Assembly: GCF_004564355.1 (NCBI RefSeq)
Contig: NZ_CP038266.1
Location: 682,001 to 746,000 of the forward strand
Direction: 5' to 3'
Origin: Microbacterium wangchenii
GTDB lineage: Bacteria; Actinomycetota; Actinomycetes; Actinomycetales; Microbacteriaceae
Length of the DNA stretch: 64,000 bases
Both the position numbers and the translations under genes were made by a program. Below the pieces are notes generated by a model. The model saw only the letters and a program-made list of their open reading frames with translations. It did not search any database and was not told the origin of the DNA. Each line of letters begins with the position of its first letter. The first letter of the stretch is position 1. Below, piece by piece: positions 25,780-34,061 of this stretch.

Positions 25780-27152
25780 GCGGTGTGCTGTGCCTTTCGG
25801 GTGTGAGCGAGGACGACCGAGACCGGCCCGTCCTCTCGGAGCGCGTCGACCGCGTCGACGAGGCGGACCGCATCGCGCTCGCCGATGAGGGGGTCGGCGA
25901 GCGCGTGGAACTTCTCCAGTCGCGCGTCGCGATCCATGGGGGTCGTGGGAGTGCCGGGCGCTTCGGCGCGGACGGTGGTGGCGGTCGTGGTGGCGGTGCG
26001 CACCGTGACCGAGGCCAGCAGGCGGCGGGGGAAGGCCTCCTCCGCGGTGTCATCCACGTGGAGGGAGACCCGGTCCGCCTGGGCCCCGACATCCAGCCCC
26101 TGCTCGAAGAGGGTGTAGTGCAGGGGGTCGTTGCCACCCGCGACCAGGCGCATCGCCATGGCGTGGTGCAGGCTCATCTGCGCCTCCGTCATGTCGCGGG
26201 GCGAGCCGCCGATGTGACCCACGTGGGCCAGCGTCGCGCGGTCGACCCCGACCTCGATCGCCGTGATGTCCTCGGGCCGGATGTCGCCCTCGCGGAGGAT
26301 CGCGTCCAGCCCCGCCAGCGGCGCTTGGATTCCGGCGCACACGCACCAGCGTTTGAGTGCGAGGCCGTCCAGCGCCCAGCGGTGCCCGAGCTGCGCGGTC
26401 AGCTGCTCGGGGCGGGCCTGTTCCACGAACGCCGCGAGGAACCCCCGTTCGCCTTCGATGGCGGCGAGGGGAGCGGTGAACCCGCCCGCGGCGAGGGCCG
26501 CCGAGCGGATGCCGGCCGCCGCCGCCATGCCTGCGTGCAGCCGCTTGATGTCGCCCCCGGTCCTCGTGAACTCCGTCGTGCCGCTCGCGTGCGCGGCGGC
26601 GATTCCGAGCGCGGCCAGGCCCCGTTCCGCAGTCAGCCCACGGACGCTGACAGCGGAGGCTGCCGAGCCGAAGACCCCGAGCGCGCTTGTGACGTGGAAT
26701 CCGCGGTGGCTGGTCAGAGAAGGAGTGCAGGCCTCACCGAACCGCACGATCGACTCGAACCCGGCGGCGAGGGCGACGATGAGCGCGCGGCCCGAGATCC
26801 CCCGGTCCTCACCCAGCGCGAACGCGCTCGGCACGACAACACTGCCGGGGTGCGACAGCCCGGGCAGGGCGTAGTCGTCGATCTCGAAACCGTGCGCCGC
26901 CGTGCCGTTGATGAGGGCGGCCCACTCGGGACGGAGCGTGCGATCGAGCGCCGCGGAGCGGGATCTGCCGGTCGGCGACTCGACGGACGCGTACTCGGCC
27001 ACCGTGCGCGTCCACGGCTGCGTGGCACCTACGAGGATCGCGCCGACGGTGTCGAGCGTGTGCGCCAGGACACGATCGATGACGCTGTCGGGCAGATCTT
27101 CGATACGGAGGCTCGCCGCCCATTCCGCCAGCTCGGCGGTCGCCCCCCTCAC
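25776..27152 (-). CDS. MmgE/PrpD-family protein
   Basis: 458 residues of the MmgE/PrpD (2-methylcitrate dehydratase, cis-aconitate decarboxylase) superfamily. Signature pieces are the N-terminal ATAELAEWAASLRIEDLP, DTVGAILVGATQPW, ALINGTAAHGFEIDDY, LSHPGSVVVPSAFALGE, HVTSALGVFGSAASA and LKRWCVCAGIQAPL. The substrate is not predictable; members dehydrate, decarboxylate or isomerise small polycarboxylates. The GTG at 27152 overlaps the stop of the ATPase gene (GTGA); upstream in-frame ATGs lie inside that gene and are rejected. Cotranscription with a peptide-type importer suggests that it processes the imported compound. Confidence 0.88.
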   Translation of the reverse strand: MRGATAELAEWAASLRIEDLPDSVIDRVLAHTLDTVGAILVGATQPWTRTVAEYASVESPTGRSRSAALDRTLRPEWAALINGTAAHGFEIDDYALPGLSHPGSVVVPSAFALGEDRGISGRALIVALAAGFESIVRFGEACTPSLTSHRGFHVTSALGVFGSAASAVSVRGLTAERGLAALGIAAAHASGTTEFTRTGGDIKRLHAGMAAAAGIRSAALAAGGFTAPLAAIEGERGFLAAFVEQARPEQLTAQLGHRWALDGLALKRWCVCAGIQAPLAGLDAILREGDIRPEDITAIEVGVDRATLAHVGHIGGSPRDMTEAQMSLHHAMAMRLVAGGNDPLHYTLFEQGLDVGAQADRVSLHVDDTAEEAFPRRLLASVTVRTATTTATTVRAEAPGTPTTPMDRDARLEKFHALADPLIGERDAVRLVDAVDALREDGPVSVVLAHTRKAQHTA

Positions 27153-28090
27153 GCGGCCACGAGTTCGCTGAAGTGGCATGCGGCGAGCTGTCCCGCCGCG
27201 GTGCGCCGCAGGGTGGGAGTCTCGGTCGCGCACACATCCTGGGCGAGCGGACACCGGGTCCGGAACCGACAGCCGCTCGGCGGTGACATCGGCGAAGGCA
27301 GGTCTCCCGTCAGCGCCGCGCCCCGCGAGGGGGCGGCAGGGTCAGGTGCGGGGACGGAGTCGAGCAGCGCTCGCGTGTACGGGTGCCCGGGGTTCTCGTA
27401 CAGCTCATCCACGCCTCCGATCTCCACGACGCGCCCCAGATACATGACCGCGACCCTGTCGCTGATGCTGCGCACCACCGAGAGGTCGTGGGAGATGAAC
27501 AGCATCGCGAGCCCGTAACTCTCCTTCATGTCCTGCAGGAGATTGACCACCTGGGCCTGCACCGACACGTCCAGCGATGCCACCGGTTCGTCGCACACGA
27601 GCACCTGGGGCTCCATGACCATCGCGCGGGCGATCGCGATGCGCTGGCACTGGCCACCTGAGAACTCCGCGGCGCGGCGGTCCCCGACGCGGTCGGGGTC
27701 GAGACCGACCGCACGCAGCATGGCGTCCACGCGGGTGCGCGTCTCCGCCCTCGGCACGCCGGCGATCCGCAGCCCTTCGGCGACGAGATCGCGGACGCGG
27801 CGGCGGGGGTTCAGCGAGGCCCGCGCATCCTGGAAGATCATCTGCACGTCGCGCCGCCGGGACGCCGCGCGATCGGACAGCGTCACGCCGTCCAGGACGA
27901 TCGTCCCCTCATCCGGGCCGGGTGCGCCCAGCAGGGCGCGCCCGGTGGTGGACTTCCCGCATCCTGACTCTCCCACGAGGGCGAGCGTCTCGCCACGTTC
28001 GAGGGAGAAGCTCACACCTGAGACGGCTTCCACGCTCCCCCCGGGCACCTTGAAGCGCTTGGTCAGGTCGCTCACCTCCAGCAGCGGCAT
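27149..28090 (-). CDS. Oligopeptide-type ABC transporter ATP-binding protein (DppF/OppF-like)
   Basis: 313-residue ABC ATPase. It carries Walker A GESGCGKST, the Q-loop, signature EFSGGQCQRIAIARAM, Walker B VLVCDEPVASLDVS and the oligo_HPY C-terminal extension with HPYTRALLDSVP and CRFRTRCPLAQDVC, whose cysteines mark the Opp/Dpp subfamily. It powers import with the paired DppD-like ATPase encoded just upstream. The gene begins 1 bp after the DppD-like stop and ends in a GTGA overlap with the MmgE/PrpD gene. Confidence 0.94.
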   Translation of the reverse strand: MPLLEVSDLTKRFKVPGGSVEAVSGVSFSLERGETLALVGESGCGKSTTGRALLGAPGPDEGTIVLDGVTLSDRAASRRRDVQMIFQDARASLNPRRRVRDLVAEGLRIAGVPRAETRTRVDAMLRAVGLDPDRVGDRRAAEFSGGQCQRIAIARAMVMEPQVLVCDEPVASLDVSVQAQVVNLLQDMKESYGLAMLFISHDLSVVRSISDRVAVMYLGRVVEIGGVDELYENPGHPYTRALLDSVPAPDPAAPSRGAALTGDLPSPMSPPSGCRFRTRCPLAQDVCATETPTLRRTAAGQLAACHFSELVAA

Positions 28091-28091
28091 G

Positions 28092-29108
28092 TCAGGCTCC
28101 TTCCGGGACGGGGTTGTGGCATCGCAGCGTTCGGCCTCCGTGCGGATGGGAGACCGCCGGCATGACGTCGGCGCACAGCGGCAGGGCGTTCGGGCAGCGC
28201 GGTGCGAACGGGCACCCGGTGCCGAGTAGCGTCAGATCCGGCGGGCTGCCGGGGATCGCTTCCAGCCGTGCGTGCCGCGAGCCGTCGATGCGGGGGATGG
28301 CCCGCAGCAGCGCCCGCGTGTACGGATGCCGCGGGTTGCGGAAGACCTCGACGGTCGGCCCGGATTCCACGACGTAGCCCCCGTACATCACCGCGATGGT
28401 GTCCGTGCGTCCCGCGATCACCGACAGGTCGTGGCTGACCATGATCATCGCGAGCGAGCGCTCGCGGGCGAGACGTGCCAAGAGATCGAGGATCTGGCGC
28501 TGGACCGTGACGTCCAGCGCCGTGGTGGGCTCGTCGGCGATGAGGATGTCCGGATCGCACACCAAGGCCATCGCGATCGTGATGCGCTGGCGCATCCCGC
28601 CGGAGAACTGGTGCGGGTAATGGCGGAGCCTGCGCTCGGGGTCGGGGATGCCTACCTGGCGCAGCAGCCCGACGGCCTTGGCCTTCGCCTCCGCGCGGGA
28701 GAGCCCGAGATTGAACATGGCCGCTTCGGTGACCTGGCGTCCGATCGGGACGACGGGGTTGAGCGCCATCATGGGGTCCTGGAAGACGATCCCGATGCGG
28801 CGGCCCCGCACACGGCGGGCGGTCTCGGAGGGCAGGCTGCGCAGATCTTGGCCTTCCAGGATGACCGACCCGGTCGACTGCGCCCCGGGAGCGAGTGCTC
28901 CGATGATGAACCCCGCCAGCGTGGACTTGCCCGAACCGGACTCACCGACCACGCCGAGCACCTCGCCGGCGCGCAGTTCGAGGTCCACCCCGCCGAGCGC
29001 CTTGACGTCGCCGCGCCCGGTCGGAATCGCGCAGCGTGCGTCCTCGACGCGAAGGAGTGCATCGGCACTCCCGGACTCGCGAAGGTCGGCCTGGCTATCG
29101 AGGGTCAT
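28092..29108 (-). CDS. Oligopeptide-type ABC transporter ATP-binding protein (DppD/OppD-like)
   Basis: 338-residue ABC ATPase with Walker A GESGSGKST, signature QFSGGMRQRITIAMAL, Walker B ILIADEPTTALDVT and the oligo_HPY extension (HPYTRALLRAIPRIDGS, CPFAPRCPNALPLC). It is the partner of the following DppF-like subunit; the two form a heterodimeric motor. Its start overlaps the end of the DppC-like permease gene by 4 bp. Confidence 0.94.
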   Translation of the reverse strand: MTLDSQADLRESGSADALLRVEDARCAIPTGRGDVKALGGVDLELRAGEVLGVVGESGSGKSTLAGFIIGALAPGAQSTGSVILEGQDLRSLPSETARRVRGRRIGIVFQDPMMALNPVVPIGRQVTEAAMFNLGLSRAEAKAKAVGLLRQVGIPDPERRLRHYPHQFSGGMRQRITIAMALVCDPDILIADEPTTALDVTVQRQILDLLARLARERSLAMIMVSHDLSVIAGRTDTIAVMYGGYVVESGPTVEVFRNPRHPYTRALLRAIPRIDGSRHARLEAIPGSPPDLTLLGTGCPFAPRCPNALPLCADVMPAVSHPHGGRTLRCHNPVPEGA

Positions 29109-29992
29109 GCGGCACCCGTTCCGCTCAGACGTCGGCGCAGATGGTCGCCGACCGTGTTGAAGCTGAGCACCGTGAGGAAGATCATCAGCGAGGGGGCCAC
29201 GATCAGGTACGGCGCGCGGCTGAGGTTGTCCTTGCCCGAGGCGATCATCGAACCCCAGCTGGGGGCGGGCGGGGGAACCCCCACCCCGAGGAAGCTCAGC
29301 GAGCCCTCGATGACGATGATGACGGCGATGACGACCACGGCATAGGACACGACGGGCTGGATGCTGTTGGGGAGCAGTTCGCGGAAGACGATGCGCGCGC
29401 GACCGGCGCCCAGGGTGCGGGCCGCGGTGATGTAGTCACGGTTCATCTGCGCGAGCGCTGCGGAGCGGGTCAGGCGCAAGAACGGCGGAACGAAGAGGAA
29501 CCCCAAGGCGAACACGAGAGTCGGTACGCCGGGGACCACGACGGTCGCGAGAGCCATCAGGAGCAGCAGCGGCGGGAACGACAGCACGGTGTCGGCGAGG
29601 ACGTTGATGAGCGCTTCGATCTTCCCGCGCGCGTTCGCCGCGATGAGGCCGAGCAGCACGCCGATCACCAGCGCGATGACCGTGGCGCCGATCCCGACGG
29701 CGAGCGAGATCCGGATCCCGTAGATGAGCCGGGTCGCGACGTCGCGACCGATCGCGTCGGTGCCGAGCAGTGGTCCCTCGCCGGAGAACGGGGGGAGGCT
29801 CGGGCCGCCCACCGGTTCATCGATCCCGGGTAACGGCAGAAGATCCGCGACGAGGGCCAGAGTCGCCAGCAGGGCGATCCACGTCACCGACACCACGAGG
29901 GCGATGCGCCTGCCGGCATGCCGGCGCCGCGGCACCGTGACGGTGTGCAGCGTCCGGGTGGACGGCCTGGTGGGCGGGGCGGTCGCGGTCAT
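29105..29992 (-). CDS. Oligopeptide-type ABC transporter permease (DppC-like)
   Basis: 295 residues with a basic N-terminus, a first helix (ALVVSVTWIALLATLALVA), the DppC/OppC N-terminal pattern GPLLGTDAIGRDVATRLIYG and five further helices. The EAA loop is seen as TAARTLGAGRARIVFRELLP. It forms the channel with the DppB-like protein. The true start is ATG 29992, overlapping the DppB stop (ATGA). Confidence 0.93.
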   Translation of the reverse strand: MTATAPPTRPSTRTLHTVTVPRRRHAGRRIALVVSVTWIALLATLALVADLLPLPGIDEPVGGPSLPPFSGEGPLLGTDAIGRDVATRLIYGIRISLAVGIGATVIALVIGVLLGLIAANARGKIEALINVLADTVLSFPPLLLLMALATVVVPGVPTLVFALGFLFVPPFLRLTRSAALAQMNRDYITAARTLGAGRARIVFRELLPNSIQPVVSYAVVVIAVIIVIEGSLSFLGVGVPPPAPSWGSMIASGKDNLSRAPYLIVAPSLMIFLTVLSFNTVGDHLRRRLSGTGAA

Positions 29993-30972
29993 CGGCGGGT
30001 CCTGGGGTCGAGGAAGGTGTAGGCGATGTCGACGGCGGCGTTGATGAGTACGTAGGTCACAGCGACGAGCACCACGATTCCTTGGATCATCGGGACGTCT
30101 TTGGCCGGGATCGACTGCAGGGCGAGGCTGCCCAGCCCCGGGAGGGCGAACAGGCTCTCGATGACGATGGATCCGGCCAGCAGTCGCCCGAACGCTACGG
30201 CCGCGACGGTGATGAGTGAGAAGGAGGACGGCCGCAGCACGTGTCGCAGCAGGATGTAGGCGCGGGGGAGACCCCGGACGGTGGCCGTGCGCACGAAGTC
30301 CTCGCGAAGCGTCGTGATGACATCCCCACGTAGCAGGCGGTAGAACGCGGGGAACTCTCCGAGCGCCAGGGCGAGCACGGGCACGAAGGCGAAACGGAGA
30401 TTCTCGCCCAGCCCCGCAGAAAGCGGCGCCCACCCGGCCACGGGGAACCAGCGCGTCGACACCGCGAGGACGTACACGAGGACGACACCCACCACGAACA
30501 CCGGGATGGACAGGAACCCCGACGCCAGGCTGGACATGATCCGGTCGAAGACGCCGTTCGCCCGCGATGCGGCGTAGACGGCGGCCGGGACGGCGATGAG
30601 CAGCGAGAGCAGGAGGGCCAGGACGGTCAGCTCGAGCGTGACGGGGAGGCGTTGCAGCAGGACCTCGGCGACCGGCTGGTTCGTCTGAATGGACGTTCCC
30701 AGGTCACCCGTCAGAGCGGCGCCGAGCCACTGCACGTATCGCGCGAACAGCGGTTGGTCGTACCCGTGTGCGGCATCGAAGTCGGCGATCTGCTGCGCCG
30801 TCGCGCCGGGGCCGAGGATGACCGATCCCGGGGAACCGGGCATGAGGTCCGTCAATGCCGTGGCGGCGAGCGTGACGAGCAGGACGACCGCGGCGAGGTG
30901 GGCCGCGCGGGCGAGGGCGGGACGGGAGCGGATGCGCGTGGCGCGCATCCGCTCCCCGGTGAATACGCTCAC
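29989..30972 (-). CDS. Oligopeptide-type ABC transporter permease (DppB-like)
   Basis: 327 residues and six helices. Family features are DLMPGSPGSVILG (the first periplasmic loop), YDQPLFARYVQWLGAALTGD, GTSIQTNQPVAEVL and the EAA loop TATVRGLPRAYILLRHVLRP. The start codon is GTG at 30972, one base after the stop of the binding-protein gene. It belongs to the peptide/opine/nickel importer class; the ligand is undetermined. Confidence 0.93.
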   Translation of the reverse strand: MSVFTGERMRATRIRSRPALARAAHLAAVVLLVTLAATALTDLMPGSPGSVILGPGATAQQIADFDAAHGYDQPLFARYVQWLGAALTGDLGTSIQTNQPVAEVLLQRLPVTLELTVLALLLSLLIAVPAAVYAASRANGVFDRIMSSLASGFLSIPVFVVGVVLVYVLAVSTRWFPVAGWAPLSAGLGENLRFAFVPVLALALGEFPAFYRLLRGDVITTLREDFVRTATVRGLPRAYILLRHVLRPSSFSLITVAAVAFGRLLAGSIVIESLFALPGLGSLALQSIPAKDVPMIQGIVVLVAVTYVLINAAVDIAYTFLDPRTRR

Positions 30973-30973
30973 G

Positions 30974-32563
30974 CTACTCCGCGTTCAGCCAGAGGCGGTC
31001 GTAGAGGAGCGACCCGTCGCCGTGCAGCGTGAGGCCGTGCAGCGACTTCGCGTGGACGGTGAAGGATTCCTGATTGCGGATGGGGAGGATCGGCACCTGC
31101 GCGACGACGATCTCCTCGACGGTCGCGTACGCGGCGGTGCGCTCCTTCTCATCGACGCTGGCGCGCCCTGAGTCCAGCGCCGCGTCCAGCTCGGGGTCGG
31201 AGAACCCCATGTAGTTGGTCTGACCGCCGGTCTGCAGCAGCTTCGCGAGGTTCGGCTCCGGATCCGTGACCGGCACGATCTGCGCCGACATCTGGTAGTC
31301 CTGCTTGCGGAAAACTCGTTCGTCCAGCGTGGCGTTGTCGAGCGTCTCGATCTGTACGGTCACGTCGTCGTACTGCGCAAGGCGGCTCTGCAGGTACTCC
31401 GCGGTGCGGGTGAAGAATCCGCTCTGAGGCATCGTGACCGTGAACGAGACCGGGTTGCCGTCGGCGGCGAGTTCGCTGAAGAGGGCCTGAGCGGCCTCCG
31501 CGTCGTGCTCGACGAAGATGCTGTCCCCCGGGTGGAAGGCAGACTCGGGGCCGTACAGGCTGTCCGGAGCCGACGAGCCGGGGTCGACGACCGAGGTGAG
31601 CTCATCGATATTGAGCGCGAGCTGGACCGCCTGGCGGGCGCGGAGGTCATTGAACGGAGCGGTCTGCGTGTTGAACATCAGGACGGGTCCGCCGCCGGCC
31701 GGGGCGGTGGTCAGTGCGAGACCGGCGTCGGTCGCGGCCTGCTTGAAGGCGAGCTCCGACCCGGGCACGGCCGCGTGCGCGGCTCCGGTCTGCACGGTGT
31801 TGATGCGCTGCGTGGGGTCGCGCAGCGGCGTGAAGGTGATCGAATCGAGGTACGGCAGCCCCTCCTGGAAGTAGTCCGGGTTGCGCACCAGGGTCATGTG
31901 GTCGTCGCGGACCCATTCCTCGAGTACGAACGGTCCGGCGCCCACCGGGTTGTTGGCGTAGTCCGGATCCTCGGCCATGGCCGTCGGCGAGCCGATGTGC
32001 GTGAAGCTCGTGGCGACGATCTTGTCGAACTGGAGGTTCGGTTCGGTCAGCTCGATGGTGAGGGTCGTCTCGTCGACCACAGCGAACGTCGCGCCCTCGA
32101 GCAGTCCTGCCAGGGGTGAAGCGGTGGCCGGGTCCTGGATCCGCTCGTAATTCGCGACCACGGCGGCAGCATCCAGAGGCGTGCCGTCGGTGAAGACGAT
32201 GTCGGGGTGCAGGCTCATGGTCCAGACGGTGCCGTCCACGTCGGGCTCCAGCGAGTCGCCGAGCTGCCCGTGGACCTCACCGGTGGACGCATCCGACCAG
32301 AACAGCACGTCGTAGATCGCTGCCATCCGGTTGGCGTCGCCCGACGGCGTGAGGTTGAACAGCAACGCCGGATCGAGACCGCGCACCGCCTCGACGCCGA
32401 GGATGATGGTGGCATCACCCCCGGCCACCGGGTCGCCGGTGGCGGAAGCGGGTCCCGCGGGCGCAGGATCGCCGCTGGTGCTGCAGGCGGCGAGGCCGAG
32501 GACCATCCCCGCGGCGATCACCGCCGCCGCGGTGCGGAGTGTGTGGTGCACGAGGTATCCCAT
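30974..32563 (-). CDS. Oligopeptide-type ABC transporter substrate-binding lipoprotein
   Basis: 529 residues of solute-binding family 5. The lipobox LGLAAC places the lipidated cysteine at residue 27. The mature protein has AVRGLDPALLFNLTP, the WTMSLHPDIVFTDGTPLDA and ANNPVGAGPFVLEEW segments, and ends with QVPILPIRNQESF. It captures the ligand outside the membrane and delivers it to the DppBC-like channel. The start ATG 32563 is 47 bp from the predicted transcription start; upstream ATG at 32617 would lie within the promoter. It leads a seven-gene operon ending with the CapA-like gene. Confidence 0.93.
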   Translation of the reverse strand: MGYLVHHTLRTAAAVIAAGMVLGLAACSTSGDPAPAGPASATGDPVAGGDATIILGVEAVRGLDPALLFNLTPSGDANRMAAIYDVLFWSDASTGEVHGQLGDSLEPDVDGTVWTMSLHPDIVFTDGTPLDAAAVVANYERIQDPATASPLAGLLEGATFAVVDETTLTIELTEPNLQFDKIVATSFTHIGSPTAMAEDPDYANNPVGAGPFVLEEWVRDDHMTLVRNPDYFQEGLPYLDSITFTPLRDPTQRINTVQTGAAHAAVPGSELAFKQAATDAGLALTTAPAGGGPVLMFNTQTAPFNDLRARQAVQLALNIDELTSVVDPGSSAPDSLYGPESAFHPGDSIFVEHDAEAAQALFSELAADGNPVSFTVTMPQSGFFTRTAEYLQSRLAQYDDVTVQIETLDNATLDERVFRKQDYQMSAQIVPVTDPEPNLAKLLQTGGQTNYMGFSDPELDAALDSGRASVDEKERTAAYATVEEIVVAQVPILPIRNQESFTVHAKSLHGLTLHGDGSLLYDRLWLNAE

Positions 32564-32616
32564 CGTCGTTGATTCGGAACGCCACCCGCCGCATGGCAAG
32601 ACGGCACTGTCACGCA

Positions 32617-32646
32617 ATAGTATTCAGTAAAAGTGGCGACAGTCAA
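32617..32646 (-). promoter_or_regulatory. Sigma-70-type promoter of the importer operon
   Basis: On the minus strand TTGACT (complement of 32641-32646) and TACTAT (complement of 32617-32622) are separated by 18 bp, the best promoter match in the window. It would give a leader of about 47 nt. The stretch is AT-rich compared with its surroundings. Confidence 0.65.
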
Positions 32647-32754
32647 TCCAGGTGAATCCTATTCGGACCATCACGCTCGCTGTCACGGCGCGGGATCGCG
32701 GTCGAGACTGGCGACATGATGCGAAACGGCGAGCCGGTCGCGAGAATAGACATC

Positions 32755-32783
32755 GTTCAAGCGGACGGGCGTTGGCGTAGAGT
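32755..32783 (+). promoter_or_regulatory. Weak promoter candidate for the cytochrome P450 gene
   Basis: GTTCAA (32755-32760) and TAGAGT (32778-32783) with 17-bp spacing lie 29 bp before the ATG. The -35 match is poor, so an activator or another promoter in the 248-bp divergent region is possible. Confidence 0.35.
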
Positions 32784-32811
32784 CGACAATCCGAGAGTGG
32801 AGCAGAACCAA

Positions 32812-34014
32812 ATGACGCACAGTGACTCCCGGTGTCCGTTCGCCGACGACTTCGACGCGACGGCCGCCGAATCCTTCGACGGTGCGCACGAGAACTACCG
32901 CCGGCTGCGAGATGAGGCGCCCGTGGCGTACTCGAGCGGGTATGGCGGCTTCTACGCGCTGACGCGGTTCGAGGACGTCGAGAAGGCCGCGCGTGATTCG
33001 ACGCGCTTCATCTCGTCCGTCCGCGCCGTCGTGCCGAGCGACCCGCGTGGCATCCGCCGGCCGCCGTTGAACTTCGACGCGCCGGCGCACTCGCCGTTCC
33101 GTCGTGCGCTCGACCGGACGCTGCACCACTCCAGGCTCGAACGGCTGGCTCCCCGCCTGCGTGCGCACGCCGAGCGGGAGATCCAGCCCTTCCTCGACGC
33201 CGGCACGAGCGATATCTGTCGGAGCTTCGGCACGATCTACCCGGCGTTCACCGCAGCGGAGTGGCTGAATCTCGACCGCGACCAGGTCTACCGACTCGCG
33301 TCGGTGTCGAGCGATTGGGTCGACGCCTGGCGCCGGCAGGACGGCGAGACGGTGACGGCGCGCAGTAACGAGATGTACGACATGGCGCGCGCCCTCGTCG
33401 CCGATCGTCGCGCCAACCCCCGGCCCGTCGAGACCGACCCGGCGAGCTCGCTGCTCGCCGAGGAGTACGAGGGGGCGCCGCTCGCAGAGGAGCTCGTCGT
33501 CGGCGCGCTCCGGCAGTCTCTGGTGGTCGGCCTCGTCGCCCCGCCCATCCTGCTCGGCGGTATCTGCGTCCACCTGAGCCGAGATCAGGACCTGCAGAGC
33601 CGGCTCCGCGCGGACCCTGCGCTCATCCCGGCAGCGCTCGAGGAGTTCATCCGCCTCTACACGCCGTATCGCGGCTTCGCCAGGACGGTCTCCGAGCCGG
33701 TGGAGGTTCACGGCCGCCTCATCGAGCCGGGGGTGCCCGTGACCCTCGTGTATGCGTCGGCCAATCGCGACGAGCGCGTCTTCCCGGATCCGGACGCATT
33801 CGTGCTGGACCGGTCGAACATCTCTCGGCACATGGGATTCGGCCGCGGGCGGCACCGCTGCGTGGGCATGGCTCTCGCGCGCCTGAGCCTCCGCATCGCG
33901 CTGGAGGTCCTCCTTGAGCGCACGCAGTCGTTCGATGTCGCGGGGGAGATCGAGATGACACGCATGCCCGAACTCGGTGCGCAGAGCGTGCCCCTGCGGG
34001 TCGTGCCCGCATGA
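32812..34014 (+). CDS. Cytochrome P450 with atypical I-helix
   Basis: 400 residues, a normal length for soluble bacterial P450s. The heme loop GFGRGRHRCVG provides the thiolate Cys350, and the K-helix ExxR is E278-F-I-R281. The I-helix, which normally reads (A/G)GxDT, is here GLVAPP (240-245), lacking both the acid and the threonine used for proton delivery to dioxygen. It may therefore use another oxygen-activation route or catalyse an unusual reaction. The start is ATG 32812, nine bases after GGAG; an upstream ATG at 32716 lacks a site. No ferredoxin or reductase gene is nearby. It is divergent from the importer operon and convergent with the PaaX-type gene. Confidence 0.93.
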   Translation: MTHSDSRCPFADDFDATAAESFDGAHENYRRLRDEAPVAYSSGYGGFYALTRFEDVEKAARDSTRFISSVRAVVPSDPRGIRRPPLNFDAPAHSPFRRALDRTLHHSRLERLAPRLRAHAEREIQPFLDAGTSDICRSFGTIYPAFTAAEWLNLDRDQVYRLASVSSDWVDAWRRQDGETVTARSNEMYDMARALVADRRANPRPVETDPASSLLAEEYEGAPLAEELVVGALRQSLVVGLVAPPILLGGICVHLSRDQDLQSRLRADPALIPAALEEFIRLYTPYRGFARTVSEPVEVHGRLIEPGVPVTLVYASANRDERVFPDPDAFVLDRSNISRHMGFGRGRHRCVGMALARLSLRIALEVLLERTQSFDVAGEIEMTRMPELGAQSVPLRVVPA

Positions 34015-34061
34015 GCTGCGGCTGAGGAGGTGCACCTCCCCTCGACCCGGGTCGGCGAAGG

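Noticed and set aside
34026..34039. 14-bp palindrome GGAGGTGCACCTCC between the convergent P450 and PaaX-type genes
   Set aside because: Too short a loop for a hairpin terminator; could be chance, so not listed as a feature.
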